Source: Leucobacter ruminantium
GTDB lineage: Bacteria > Actinomycetota > Actinomycetes > Actinomycetales > Microbacteriaceae
Assembly: GCF_017565705.1 (NCBI RefSeq)
Contig: NZ_JAGDYL010000004.1
Span: forward strand, 62,001-126,000
Direction of reading: 5' to 3'
Length of the DNA: 64,000 nt
Shown here piece by piece: positions 46,609 through 55,274 of the stretch. The position numbers and the translations under genes were made by a program. Numbering within the stretch: the stretch's first letter is position 1; the number at the start of each line of letters is the position of its first letter. The notes under the pieces are model-generated. The model was given only the letters and a program-made list of their open reading frames with translations, searched no databases and was not told the origin of the DNA.

Positions 46609-48065
46609 TGGGAAGTCCTTGCTGCAGCGATGAGCACGTCTCGCACTTCGCCGGAGGGGTGGAGTGGGCGGTCAGTGAGAAGCCCGATCGCGTGGCGCAC
46701 GGCCGTTGCCGCAGCCTCGATCGCGACGTGAGGGGGCGTCGGCGAGACCGGGCTGCCGCACCCTGCTTCGAAGAGCGGGGGCGCGTCGCCCCCGCCGCTT
46801 GAGCGAGGCAGCGCGTCAGCCTCGTCGAGCGGCGGGAGCAAGTCGATGCGAAAGGCCGTACCGTCATCCTGGATCGACACAGAGACGATCCGCTTCTGGA
46901 CGGACTTCGCCATGACGTGAAGCAGTGCCGTGGTCGCGAAGTCGGCGCTGGCGTCCACGACTAGTTCGTGATTCGTCAGGAGTTCCATGGCGGCATCACC
47001 CGAAGTCACAGCCTCCACGAGTCCCTCGACGCTGCCAGGCGGGATCTCGTGCCGCGAGATGAGATGCCGCCGCACGGCGGCGGCTTTCGGCAGACCCACC
47101 ATTTCGGAACCGACGAGGTGACGGATGAGGTTGCCGGGCATGACGATGTCATCGTCAACCAGCGTGAGATAGCGGACTCCTGAGCGCACGAGCATATCTG
47201 CCACGAAAGAGCCGATCGCGCCGACGCCGACGATGGCGACCCGCGCCTGCCCAAGCCGGGGCGCGATCAGGCCCGCGCGGGCAGTCCTAGCTGCGGTGGT
47301 GTCAGCTGCAGCACGCAGGCGTCGAACATCGATGTCTCCGTCTTTCGTCGGCCGCACCTCGAGGGTGATCGCGGCGTCGTGGTCGCCTCGTCGATAGATC
47401 AACACCACGATCGTGATGAGCTTGTTTCGGATACGCCGGTCCAGGTCCACACTCGGATCGATCCGGGCTGCCACGTCCGCCCAAGTCCTCGGCGGAGTGT
47501 CGATTTCGCCGAGATCGGCGATATAGCCGAATCGGTCCTTTCTGTGCTTGGAAGACTTCGCCGGGCGCGTACCGCTCCCGATCCGCATCGTGCTATTGCT
47601 GCTCGGTCGGAATCGCACGAAACTGTTTCGACGGTGGGCGAGATCATCGTAGAGATACAGGCGCTCATCCTCGGACGGATGGAAGTACCGTTCGAGATCT
47701 AGGTCGGGTCGGTCCGCTGGCCACCCGGCGTCGGAGTCCTCGAGCCAGGCGGCGATGTGCTCCAAGAATGCCGCCGCTTCGGTCCACCACAAGTCGTCAT
47801 GATCGTCCTCTGCGACCAGGCATAGGGACCCGTCGAGCTCTCTGTGCCATGACCAGGGGACGGCGTCGGGATCGACTGGGTTGACGCGCGGTGGACGGAA
47901 CGGAAAGCGCACGGGAAGCAAGATCTCCACGTCCGTCGCCTCGCCTGAATGCGCGATCTCGCCTCGCCACCCGCGTTCGTTCTCTGTGAAACCGGCGCGG
48001 ATCAGTCCTTCTTCAAAATGCTGACGCGAGTATGCGACGTATTCTTCGTGCTCGGCGGTCATCAA
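46605..48065 (-). CDS. cap2: Cap2-type E2-E1 fusion enzyme of CBASS
   Basis: A 486-residue protein. The N-terminal E2-like half has FPFRPPRVNPVDPDAVPW and the cysteine in LDGSLCLV (Cys82). The E1/ThiF half has the nucleotide motif VAIVGVGAIGSFVADML (276-292), VDDDIVMPGNLIRH with the acidic cluster and Arg315, and a second candidate thioester cysteine in EAGCGSPVSP (Cys436). In type II CBASS, Cap2 adenylates and conjugates the C-terminus of the CD-NTase to cellular targets, raising signalling. It overlaps both neighbours by 4 bp. It is shorter than the ~600-residue Enterobacter Cap2. Confidence 0.9.
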   Translation of the reverse strand: MMTAEHEEYVAYSRQHFEEGLIRAGFTENERGWRGEIAHSGEATDVEILLPVRFPFRPPRVNPVDPDAVPWSWHRELDGSLCLVAEDDHDDLWWTEAAAFLEHIAAWLEDSDAGWPADRPDLDLERYFHPSEDERLYLYDDLAHRRNSFVRFRPSSNSTMRIGSGTRPAKSSKHRKDRFGYIADLGEIDTPPRTWADVAARIDPSVDLDRRIRNKLITIVVLIYRRGDHDAAITLEVRPTKDGDIDVRRLRAAADTTAARTARAGLIAPRLGQARVAIVGVGAIGSFVADMLVRSGVRYLTLVDDDIVMPGNLIRHLVGSEMVGLPKAAAVRRHLISRHEIPPGSVEGLVEAVTSGDAAMELLTNHELVVDASADFATTALLHVMAKSVQKRIVSVSIQDDGTAFRIDLLPPLDEADALPRSSGGGDAPPLFEAGCGSPVSPTPPHVAIEAAATAVRHAIGLLTDRPLHPSGEVRDVLIAAARTSQ

Positions 48066-49069
48066 CCGAACGTCCTCGTGCCAGCCGGAACCAACCGCTC
48101 GCCCGCGGAGATCGCGAACGCGCGCTTCGAACCGTCTTCATTGAAACCGGGGGGCATCGGAAACACCGTCTCGTCGTCCCCGTTCTTGCCGAGCAGCTTC
48201 TGGAAAGCGAGCGCTGCCTTGCCCTCGTGCTCCTCTGCGAGCGCCGCCTGAGCGTCGTCTGCAGCATCAGCGAAACGGCGCTGAGCCAATTCCAGTTCGT
48301 CGTCGGTCGCGCGAATGCTGATCGTGTGACCGGGGAGCGTCGGGTCATCCACCTCGATGCCATAATCGACGAAGGCACGTACGATCTTGGACACTTCGCC
48401 GAGCGCCGAGACGTAGTACTCGGCGTGGTCGTTGCCCGTCACCTGGCCGGAAGCGAAGGCCTGGTATGTTGCGACCTCGATGAAGAAGCCGCCGGGCTTC
48501 TTGGTGCCGAGGAGCGAGCGCCGAGTCTGCCGCAGAAGCTTCACGGTGGGGACGTAGAAACCATCGTGCGCTGCATTCATCTCAGATGAGAGCGAAGTGA
48601 GTGACTCCGGGTTGGTGCGCACCCATTCGTTGTCGTTCCCCTTCTGCGGTATCTCCCAGGACTCGCCGTCCCAGTACGGGCGTGCGGGAACAGCGTCGAC
48701 ATAGAGGTCGTACTCGGGGAAGGAAACCTGCAGGCTCCGATCCTGGCGTTTGGTCCGGAGATGCCCGTCGGCGTCTCTGCCGAACTCGGCATCCAGAACC
48801 GAGAAGAACCGGTCGAGGATCTCCTTCGACGTGACATCGTTCGGCAGCTCGGGAAGTCGCACGAACACATCGACGTCCTTCACACGCTTGATCGAAACGC
48901 TTCTCTTGTAGGAACCGATCAGCACCGGATTCACCCCGTAGCCAGTGAGCTTCGGATCGGCCTCGAGAACTTCGCGAACCAGGCGATGCGCCTCCGGCGC
49001 GTTGGCCTTGTCGTCGCCGGGCTCGATAGAGCTCAGGGCATCTTTGAACTGCTGCTTCAGATGGGTCAT
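48062..49069 (-). CDS. CD-NTase (cGAS/DncV-like cyclic oligonucleotide synthase) of type II CBASS
   Basis: A 335-residue SMODS-type nucleotidyltransferase: GS motif at 52-53 (LIGSYKRSVSI), catalytic Asp65 and Asp67 (KDVDVFV) and third Asp125 (DLYVDAVP). The second half is the helical OAS1-C-like lobe. On phage infection it should make a cyclic oligonucleotide read by the SAVED domain two genes downstream. The protein ends ...PAGTRTFG: a terminal Gly is what Cap2 needs for conjugation and what the JAB domain would cut behind. GGAG precedes the start; no strong promoter is evident in 49070-49201. Confidence 0.92.
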   Translation of the reverse strand: MTHLKQQFKDALSSIEPGDDKANAPEAHRLVREVLEADPKLTGYGVNPVLIGSYKRSVSIKRVKDVDVFVRLPELPNDVTSKEILDRFFSVLDAEFGRDADGHLRTKRQDRSLQVSFPEYDLYVDAVPARPYWDGESWEIPQKGNDNEWVRTNPESLTSLSSEMNAAHDGFYVPTVKLLRQTRRSLLGTKKPGGFFIEVATYQAFASGQVTGNDHAEYYVSALGEVSKIVRAFVDYGIEVDDPTLPGHTISIRATDDELELAQRRFADAADDAQAALAEEHEGKAALAFQKLLGKNGDDETVFPMPPGFNEDGSKRAFAISAGERLVPAGTRTFG

Positions 49070-49201
49070 CGGGTGCTCCGCTCTACGTTCGATTGATTCC
49101 TACGAGTGTACGAGCGGCCTCCGACGTTGGATTCGCGGCTGCGGTACGCAGCTTCTCCGCTTCTGCTTAATCAGAGTCAGAGCTTCACCGCACCGACTCC
49201 C

Positions 49202-49207
49202 TACGAT
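49202..49207 (+). promoter_or_regulatory. Leaderless -10 box (TACGAT)
   Basis: TACGAT, 6 nt, ATG 49214; it excludes a longer frame that is open back to 49106. Confidence 0.55.
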
Positions 49208-49213
49208 GGAACC

Positions 49214-49819
49214 ATGACCGCTCCGCAGGCACTGCAGCAGCCACAGCTTCCCGAGCTCCTCATCGTCCCCGACGTCGCCGCCTGGCGCGCCTGGCTCGAC
49301 GAGCACGAAGACACCTCCGACGGGGTCTGGCTGGTGCTCGCGAAGAAGGGGACGACCGAGCCGACCACGCTGAGCTATGCGCAGGCGCTCGAGGAGGCCC
49401 TGTGCAGCGGGTGGATCGACGGGCAGAAGGGCAGCCTCGACGCGGCGACGTTCCGCCAGCGATTCACACCGCGCCGCCGCGCGTCGATGTGGTCGCAGCG
49501 CAACATCGGAATCGTCGAGGAGCTGATCGCGCAGGGACGCATGCGCGAGCGCGGCCAGGCCGAGATCGATCGCGCCAAGGTCGACGGTCGCTGGGAGCGC
49601 GCATACGCGGGATCCGCGAAGGCCGAGGTGCCCGACGATCTCACGGTCGCGCTCGCCGCATCCGAAAAGGCCGCCGCGACGTTCGCCTCCCTCAACGCTG
49701 CCAACCGCTACGCGATCCTGCACCGCCTCATGACCGCCTCGAACGCCACGACTCGCGGCAACCGGCTCGCCAAGATCCTCACGATGCTCGAGAACGGCGA
49801 GACTCCCCACCCGCAGTAG
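49214..49819 (+). CDS. YdeI/OmpD-associated family protein
   Basis: A 201-residue cytosolic protein with the YdeI signatures: AAWRAWLDEHEDTSDGVWLVLAKKG, LSYAQALEEALCSGWIDGQKG, FTPRRRASMWSQRNI. In Gram-negatives the family is linked to resistance to cationic peptides and bacteriocins; in actinobacteria its function is unproven. First native gene to the right of the island. Confidence 0.85.
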   Translation: MTAPQALQQPQLPELLIVPDVAAWRAWLDEHEDTSDGVWLVLAKKGTTEPTTLSYAQALEEALCSGWIDGQKGSLDAATFRQRFTPRRRASMWSQRNIGIVEELIAQGRMRERGQAEIDRAKVDGRWERAYAGSAKAEVPDDLTVALAASEKAAATFASLNAANRYAILHRLMTASNATTRGNRLAKILTMLENGETPHPQ

Positions 49820-49941
49820 GGCAACAGCTAGGAAGGCACGGCCGCCGCGAACCACCTTGCGGCGGAGCCGACCAGGTGGATCCCCGACCGCACCATCCGC
49901 GTTACACCCGATATTTGCGCTCCGGGACGATCGCGCCCACC

Positions 49942-50568
49942 ATGGAGCTCATGACCGAAACGGGAACGACCGCCGCCAACCTCGCCGCTGCGCTGAGCGC
50001 AGATGAGTCTTCGGCGCGCCTGCAGGCGGCGCTCACCGCGGGCACGCACCCCGACGACGCGTACCTGGAGCCCCTGATCGAGCGCTGCGCCGTCGAGCCC
50101 GACTTCTACGTGCGCGACATGCTCACCTGGGCGCTCACGCGGCTGTCGCCCGAGATCGTGCTGCCGCGCGTGCTCGAGGAGACGCGATCCGACGTGCCGC
50201 AGGCGCGCAGCCAGGCGCTGCACACACTCTCGAAGCTCGGCGACGAGCGCGGATGGCACGCGATCACACCCGCCCATCTCCACGACGCCGACGACGAGGT
50301 CGCCCGCGCCGCCTGGCGCACCGCAGCCGGGCTCGCGCCACTCGACACCCACGCGGATCTCGCCCGAGAGTTCTCCCGCGAGCTGGGGCGCGGCGACCTC
50401 GACGTGAAGCGCAGCCTGAGCCGTGCCTTCGTGGAGCTGGGCGAGGATGCGATTCCCGCGCTGCAGGCCGTCACGATCGACGCCGCGCACGACAGCGAAA
50501 CGGCGCAGCACGCGCGGGCGACGCTCCGGCTGATCGAAGACCCCGAGGCCACCTTCGTGCTCGAATAG
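49942..50568 (+). CDS. HEAT-repeat domain protein
   Basis: About 208 residues from ATG 49942 (ATG 49951 is also possible). It consists of repeated helical pairs, for example DFYVRDMLTWALTRLSPEIVLPRVLEE, SQALHTLSKLGDERGWHAITPAHL, DEVARAAWRTAAGLAPLD and DVKRSLSRAFVELGEDAIPAL, as in PBS-lyase/HEAT scaffolds. A protein-binding role is inferred; partner unknown. Between its stop and the convergent phosphoesterase are three GAGGGATC octamers (about 50605-50677). Confidence 0.78.
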   Translation: MELMTETGTTAANLAAALSADESSARLQAALTAGTHPDDAYLEPLIERCAVEPDFYVRDMLTWALTRLSPEIVLPRVLEETRSDVPQARSQALHTLSKLGDERGWHAITPAHLHDADDEVARAAWRTAAGLAPLDTHADLAREFSRELGRGDLDVKRSLSRAFVELGEDAIPALQAVTIDAAHDSETAQHARATLRLIEDPEATFVLE

Positions 50569-50675
50569 CGCCCGACGGCGCGGGATCGGGAGCGAGATAC
50601 TGCACTGCGCGAGGGATCTCGGGCGACTCGGGCGAGGGATCCCTGACGGCCCCCGGCGTCGCGCGAGAGGGATCC

Positions 50676-51182
50676 CTATCGGTCCCTGTCGACCTCGATC
50701 AACCGTGCATCGATCTCGCGGCCGTCGATGGTCACCTCCATCATCGTGCAGCGCGGCTGCCTGCGGCGGTCGGTGGGCGACCCGGGGTTCAGCAGGCGCA
50801 TGCCGCCCGGCGAGACGGTGTCCCACGGGATGTGCGAGTGCCCGAACACGAGCAGGTCGACTCCTGGGACCTGCTCGTCCATGCGCTGCTCCCGGCCGCG
50901 CGTCTGGCCGGTCTCGTGCACCACCGCGACCGAGACGCCCTCGACCGAGAACCGCGCGACCTCGGGCAGCCGCGCCCGCAACTCGGGGCCGTCGTTGTTG
51001 CCGAACACGCCGTGCAGCACGCTCGCCCGCGACGCGAGCAGGTCGAGTGTCGCCTCATCGACCCAGTCGCCCGCGTGCACCACGACGTCCGCGGCCCCGG
51101 CGGCGTCCAGCACCGCCCCCGGGAGGCGCCGCGCGCGCTTCGGCACGTGGGTGTCGGCGAGCAGCAGGAGCGTCGTGGTCAC
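50676..51182 (-). CDS. YfcE/MJ0936-family metallophosphoesterase
   Basis: 168 residues from GTG 51182 (GGGAGG adjoins it). Calcineurin-like motifs run in order: LADTHVPKRA (DxH), VVHAGDWVD (GDxxD-type), GVFGNNDG (GNND), AVVHETGQTRG (H) and VFGHSHIPW (GHSH). These small phosphodiesterases hydrolyse cyclic or aryl phosphodiesters; physiological substrate unknown. Confidence 0.88.
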   Translation of the reverse strand: MTTTLLLLADTHVPKRARRLPGAVLDAAGAADVVVHAGDWVDEATLDLLASRASVLHGVFGNNDGPELRARLPEVARFSVEGVSVAVVHETGQTRGREQRMDEQVPGVDLLVFGHSHIPWDTVSPGGMRLLNPGSPTDRRRQPRCTMMEVTIDGREIDARLIEVDRDR

Positions 51183-51353
51183 CCTCCCATCCTCGTGCCG
51201 CGGGAGCTCCTCGGGCAATCCCCGGAGGCTCCTCGGCCGGCCCCTTACACGCGCGCCGTCCCACTACCACTGCGACGCGGGCCGCACCACCCCTCGTGCC
51301 GCCCGCGCGGCGGAGAGAGGATGGAACGGCAGTAGCAAAAAGGGAGGCAAGCT

Positions 51354-53078
51354 ATGGTCACCGTGGCGCAGAACATCGTCGACACCCTCGCCGAGAACGG
51401 GGTGCAGCGCGTGTACGGCATTCCGGGCGACTCGCTCAACGGCTTCACGGACGCGCTCCGCACTTCCGACATCGAGTGGGTGCACGTGCGTCACGAGGAG
51501 GCCGCGGCGTTCGCCGCATCGGGGGAGGCCGCGACGACGGGAAGGCTCGCCGTCTGCGCAGGCAGCTGCGGCCCGGGCAACCTGCACCTCATCAACGGGC
51601 TCTTCGACGCCAATCGCTCGCGCGTGCCCGTGCTGGCGATCGCCGCGCACATCCCGAGTGACGAGATCGGCTCCACCTACTTCCAGGAGACGCATCCGCA
51701 GGAGCTCTTCCGCGAGTGCTCGGTCTACGTCGAGCACGTCTCGACCCCGGCGCAGATGCCGGGCGTGCTGCGCATCGCGATGCAGACGGCGATCGAGAAG
51801 CGAGGCGTGGCCGTCGTGGTGATCCCGGGCGATGTCGCGCTCACCGAGGCGACCGACACGACCGTCACCCGCCTCACCCCGTCGCAGCCGCGGGTGATCC
51901 CGTCGCAGGCCGAGCTCGACCGAGCGGTCGAGCTGCTCGACGGGGCCAAGAAGGTCACGATCCTCGCCGGGGCCGGCGTCGCGGGTGCGCACGACGAGGT
52001 CGTGGCGCTCGCCGACAAGCTCGCGGCCCCGATCGTGCACGCCCTGCGCGGCAAGGAGCACGTCGAGTACGACAACCCCTTCGACGTCGGCATGACGGGC
52101 CTCCTCGGCTTCGCCTCGGGCTACCGGGCGATGGAGCAGGCCGACACGATCCTCATGCTCGGCACCGACTTTCCGTACCCGCAGTTCTACCCCGAGAAGG
52201 CGGTGAAGATCCAGGTCGACCTCCGCGGCGAGAACCTGGGCCGGCGCACCCCGCTCGACCTCGGGATCGTGGGCGATGTCGGCGAGACCGCCGCGGCGCT
52301 CCTCCCGCTCCTGAAGCACCGGCGCAGCCGCTCCCACCTCGAGAGTTCCGTCGAGCACTACACGAAGACGCGGCGGCGGCTCGACGAGCTCGCCGTGCCC
52401 GCGGGCTCGGGAAAGCCGATCCACCCGCAGTACGTCGCGCGCCTGATCGACGAGATCGCCGCCGACGACGCCGTCTTCATCCCCGACGTCGGCTCGCCGG
52501 TCGTGTGGGCCGCGCGCTATCTGCGGATGAACGGCCGCAGGCGTCTCATCGGCTCCTTCAGCCACGGCTCGATGGCCAACGCCGTCTCGCAGGCGATCGG
52601 GGTGCAGGCGGCCCAGAGGGATCGCCAGGTCATCGCGCTCGCCGGGGACGGCGGCTTCGCGATGCTGCTCGGCGAACTCCTCACGCTGGGCCAGAACGAG
52701 CCCCTGCCGGTGAAGATCGTGGTGTTCAACAACTCGTCGCTGAACTTCGTGGAGCTCGAGATGAAGGCGGCGGGCTTCGTGAACTACGGCACGGGCCTGA
52801 AGAATCCCGACTTCTCGGCGGTGGCCCGGGCCGTCGGCCTGCACGCCGTGCGGGTCGCCGAATCGGCCGAACTCGAAGCCGCGCTGCGCGACGCTCTCGC
52901 GCATCCGGGGCCCGCGCTCGTCGAGGTGATGACCGATCGCCAGGAGCTGTCGATGCCGCCCTCGATCTCCGCGGCGCAGATGAAGGGCTTCACGCTCTAC
53001 GCGCTGCGCACCGTGCTCTCGGGGCGCGGCGACGAGATCGTCGACCTCGCCAAGACGAACCTGCGGCAGATCCTCTGA
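51354..53078 (+). CDS. poxB: Pyruvate dehydrogenase (quinone)/pyruvate oxidase-type TPP enzyme
   Basis: A 574-residue thiamine-diphosphate enzyme with three domains: N-terminal PYR domain (VYGIPGDSLNGFTDAL, HVRHEEAAAFAASGEA with the catalytic Glu), a central FAD-type domain (VTILAGAGVAGAHDEV, DTILMLGTDFPY), and a C-terminal PP domain with the GDG...NN motif (ALAGDGGFAMLLGELLTL ... VVFNNSS). The end (ALRTVLSGRGDEIVDLAKTNLRQ) is amphipathic, like the membrane-binding tail of PoxB. It oxidises pyruvate to acetate and CO2, passing electrons to menaquinone. GGGAGG is upstream. A hairpin follows. Confidence 0.9.
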   Translation: MVTVAQNIVDTLAENGVQRVYGIPGDSLNGFTDALRTSDIEWVHVRHEEAAAFAASGEAATTGRLAVCAGSCGPGNLHLINGLFDANRSRVPVLAIAAHIPSDEIGSTYFQETHPQELFRECSVYVEHVSTPAQMPGVLRIAMQTAIEKRGVAVVVIPGDVALTEATDTTVTRLTPSQPRVIPSQAELDRAVELLDGAKKVTILAGAGVAGAHDEVVALADKLAAPIVHALRGKEHVEYDNPFDVGMTGLLGFASGYRAMEQADTILMLGTDFPYPQFYPEKAVKIQVDLRGENLGRRTPLDLGIVGDVGETAAALLPLLKHRRSRSHLESSVEHYTKTRRRLDELAVPAGSGKPIHPQYVARLIDEIAADDAVFIPDVGSPVVWAARYLRMNGRRRLIGSFSHGSMANAVSQAIGVQAAQRDRQVIALAGDGGFAMLLGELLTLGQNEPLPVKIVVFNNSSLNFVELEMKAAGFVNYGTGLKNPDFSAVARAVGLHAVRVAESAELEAALRDALAHPGPALVEVMTDRQELSMPPSISAAQMKGFTLYALRTVLSGRGDEIVDLAKTNLRQIL

Positions 53079-53091
53079 GGGATCCATACAT

Positions 53092-53134
53092 GGTGAGGGA
53101 TCGGGAACCCGCACCGGGTTCCCGATCCCTCACC
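53092..53134. terminator. 20-bp hairpin terminator built on GAGGGATC
   Basis: GGTGAGGGATCGGGAACCCG (53092-53111) pairs perfectly with 53115-53134 over 20 bp with a 3-nt loop. It stands between the convergent poxB and acidic-protein genes and has one octamer in each arm. Confidence 0.8.
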
Positions 53135-53143
53135 GCGATCGCG

Positions 53144-53566
53144 TCAGTTCTCGTTCGCGGGGCCCGTCGGCGGCTCGCCGAGCGAGTCGGTGCCGCCGCC
53201 CGCGATGTCGAGGCGGTTGCGCAGATCCTCGGCGTCCTCGTCGGCGGGACCTGCCGGCTCACCGCCGGCACCGGCCCCGTCGCCCTCTGCGGGATCCCTG
53301 TCGGCCCCGCTTTCCCCACCGTCTCCTGTCGCCGCTCCCTCGCCCCTCGTGGAGGTTGCCGGGCCAACGGGGGTCGCTCCGCCCTCATCGGCCCAGTCGG
53401 AGCCGGTGCGATCATCGCGCGCGGGATCGCTTACGGCGTCGGCCTCCGCCACGCCCGGGCCCGCTCCGGTGGGGACGGTCTCGGTGCGCTCCTCGGGCTG
53501 GCGCTCCTCTGCCCGGCGCTCGCCGCTGCGGTCGTCGTGCTGATCGGGGGTCGAATGCTCCTGCAT
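53144..53566 (-). CDS. Acidic, intrinsically disordered hypothetical protein
   Basis: 140 residues from ATG 53566; GGGAGGGATCCACC before it combines a ribosome site with the octamer. Composition is dominated by Gly, Glu, Asp, Ala and Pro (GERRAEERQPEERTE, DPAEGDGAGAGGEPAGPADED) with a short helical patch EDLRNRLDIAGG near the end. No signal or membrane segment. No function recognised. Confidence 0.65.
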   Translation of the reverse strand: MQEHSTPDQHDDRSGERRAEERQPEERTETVPTGAGPGVAEADAVSDPARDDRTGSDWADEGGATPVGPATSTRGEGAATGDGGESGADRDPAEGDGAGAGGEPAGPADEDAEDLRNRLDIAGGGTDSLGEPPTGPANEN

Positions 53567-53787
53567 GGTGGATCCCTCCCGGTATCGGTGCCGAACGAAT
53601 CTCGCCCGGTACCCCGAACGTATCCGCGGGCCGGCTGGGCGCTCCAGGGGTTGCGGTGCCGCACGCGGATGCGTTAGCAGCCCACGCCCGCGCGATGCCG
53701 AACGCGGGTAGGGTGCTGCCAGAACACACTGCGGGTGCGGCATCCGCGAGGGATCCCTCAACCGCCCCGCCGCACCGAGGAGACGAC

Positions 53788-54564
53788 ATGCCGCACCCCT
53801 ATCTCGAGGGCACCGCGAAACCGCGGGTGTTCGCGCATCGCGGATTCGTGCCCGCGGACGCCGCCGCGCGCGGCATCGCGGAGAACACGCGCGCCGCGTT
53901 CGAGGCCGCCGTCGCGGCGGGCGCCGAGTACCTGGAATCCGACTGCCACCTGACGCGCGACGGCGCGGTGGTGCTCGCGCACGACGCCGACCTCACCCGG
54001 ATCGCGGGCGACCCGAGGCGCGTCGCCGAGCTGAGCCGGGCCGAACTCGCGGAGGTCTTCGCGGATCGCGGCGGTCTGCTCACCCTCGACGAAGCGCTCG
54101 AAGCGTTTCCGCTCGCGCGCTTCAACATCGACGTGAAGGCCGCAGCCGCGGCGGAGCCCGCCGGCCGCATCGCCGCGCCCCACGCGCACCGCATGCTGCT
54201 GACGAGCTTCTCCGACGACATCCGCCTGCGCGCGCTGCGCGCCGCGGCCTCGGCCCCCGGAATCGAGCGCCTCGCCACCTCGCCCGGCCGCGGATCGCTC
54301 CTCCGGATACTCGCCGCGGTCGCCTCGCGTTCGCGCGGGCTCGCCGCCCGCGCCCTCCGGGGCGTCGACGCGCTGCAGATCCCGGAGCGGCACCGGGGCG
54401 TGCCCATCTTCGGCCCGCGCCTCGTCGCGGCCGCGCACGCGGCGGGAGTCGAGGTGCACGTCTGGACGGTCAACGACCCGGAGCGCATGCGATCCCTCGT
54501 CGCCCGCGGCGCCGACGGCATCATCACCGACCGCGCCGATCTGGCGCTCGCGACGCTCCGCTAA
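53788..54564 (+). CDS. Glycerophosphodiester phosphodiesterase
   Basis: A 258-residue GDPD-fold enzyme: FAHRGF (first catalytic His), ENTRAAFEAAVAAGAEYLESDCHLTRDGAVVLAHDADLTRI (metal Glu/Asp and second His), ARFNIDVKA, and a C-terminal VEVHVWTVNDPERMRSLVARGADGIITDR. It hydrolyses glycerophosphodiesters to glycerol-3-phosphate and an alcohol. No signal peptide, so cytosolic. GAGGAG precedes the ATG. Its stop overlaps that of the convergent HD gene. Confidence 0.9.
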   Translation: MPHPYLEGTAKPRVFAHRGFVPADAAARGIAENTRAAFEAAVAAGAEYLESDCHLTRDGAVVLAHDADLTRIAGDPRRVAELSRAELAEVFADRGGLLTLDEALEAFPLARFNIDVKAAAAAEPAGRIAAPHAHRMLLTSFSDDIRLRALRAAASAPGIERLATSPGRGSLLRILAAVASRSRGLAARALRGVDALQIPERHRGVPIFGPRLVAAAHAAGVEVHVWTVNDPERMRSLVARGADGIITDRADLALATLR

Positions 54565-55112
54565 CGGGAAGGGGGATCCGCAGCGGGGAGCCGCGTCAAG
54601 CGCTCGTCCAGCACCCGGTCCAGGCGGGCGATCTCGGGGGAGTCCTCGTGCAGGCCCGTGGCGGCGAGCAGTCTGACGCGCGCCGGCAGATACCGCTCGG
54701 CGCGCAGTTCGTGCGCACGCTCGGGGTGCACCTCTGCGAGCTCGGGATTCGACGCGAGGTTCCAGGCGTTGTCGACGAGCTTCACGTAGCGCCCCACGGG
54801 GTGGGCGCACGCGCGGTCGATGAGCCGTTCGTATGCCTCGCCCGGCCTGCGGGTCACCGACTCGACGGCGGAGACCACATCCGGTGCGACCCCGCGGTCG
54901 GCGAGTTCGCGCGCGGTCACGTCGGTGTCCTCGAGCACGTCGTGCAGCCACGCCGCTGCCTCAGCCCGAGGAGCGCTCGACTCGAACAGCGCAGCGCCCG
55001 CGGCGATCGGTGCGAGGTGGGCCTCGAGGTAGTCCCGCCCGAGCTTGTCGACCTGTCCGGCGTGGGCCTCGCGTGCGATCTCGCGGGCGAGCCGCTCGGC
55101 CTTCTGCGTCAT
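54561..55112 (-). CDS. HD-domain phosphohydrolase-like protein
   Basis: 183 residues from ATG 55112. AREAHAGQVDKLGRDYLEAHLAPIA supplies the first metal histidines, AAWLHDVLEDTDVTARELADRG the HD pair and acidic block typical of RelA/SpoT-like HD hydrolases, and YVKLVDNAWNLAS the later aspartate (KLxDxxxN). A small Mesh1-like or house-cleaning hydrolase is plausible; no synthetase domain is present. Confidence 0.82.
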   Translation of the reverse strand: MTQKAERLAREIAREAHAGQVDKLGRDYLEAHLAPIAAGAALFESSAPRAEAAAWLHDVLEDTDVTARELADRGVAPDVVSAVESVTRRPGEAYERLIDRACAHPVGRYVKLVDNAWNLASNPELAEVHPERAHELRAERYLPARVRLLAATGLHEDSPEIARLDRVLDERLTRLPAADPPSR

Positions 55113-55262
55113 CCTCGCTCCTCGCCGGCCGCCGGAGGAGGCCTCACCGCTCAGTTCTACCAGCAAACGGAGATCGGCGGCGGGTCCCTTGACTCGGCTC
55201 CGCGCTCGTACCGCGGGGCGTCGGCCGGTGTCAAGGGAGGTCCGCGGCGCGCGCCGGAGGGC

Positions 55263-55268
55263 TACGCT
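55263..55268 (+). promoter_or_regulatory. Leaderless -10 box (TACGCT)
   Basis: TACGCT, 6 nt, ATG 55275. Confidence 0.5.
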
Positions 55269-55274
55269 CGCGCC

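Larger units (their letters stand above)
35200..49100. other. Defence island (probable horizontal acquisition)
   Basis: All genes in this block read on the minus strand and belong to anti-phage or mobile classes. The DNA is visibly more A/T-rich than its surroundings, and the GAGGGATC octamer, found about once per 0.9 kb elsewhere, occurs once in ~14 kb. A broken regulator tail and an IS lie inside. No attachment repeats or integrase were found at the ends. Confidence 0.75.

Noticed and set aside
35200-49100. Island as a prophage or integrative element with att sites
   Set aside because: No integrase, phage structural genes or flanking direct repeats were found; the tRNA-Gln gene is far away and intact.
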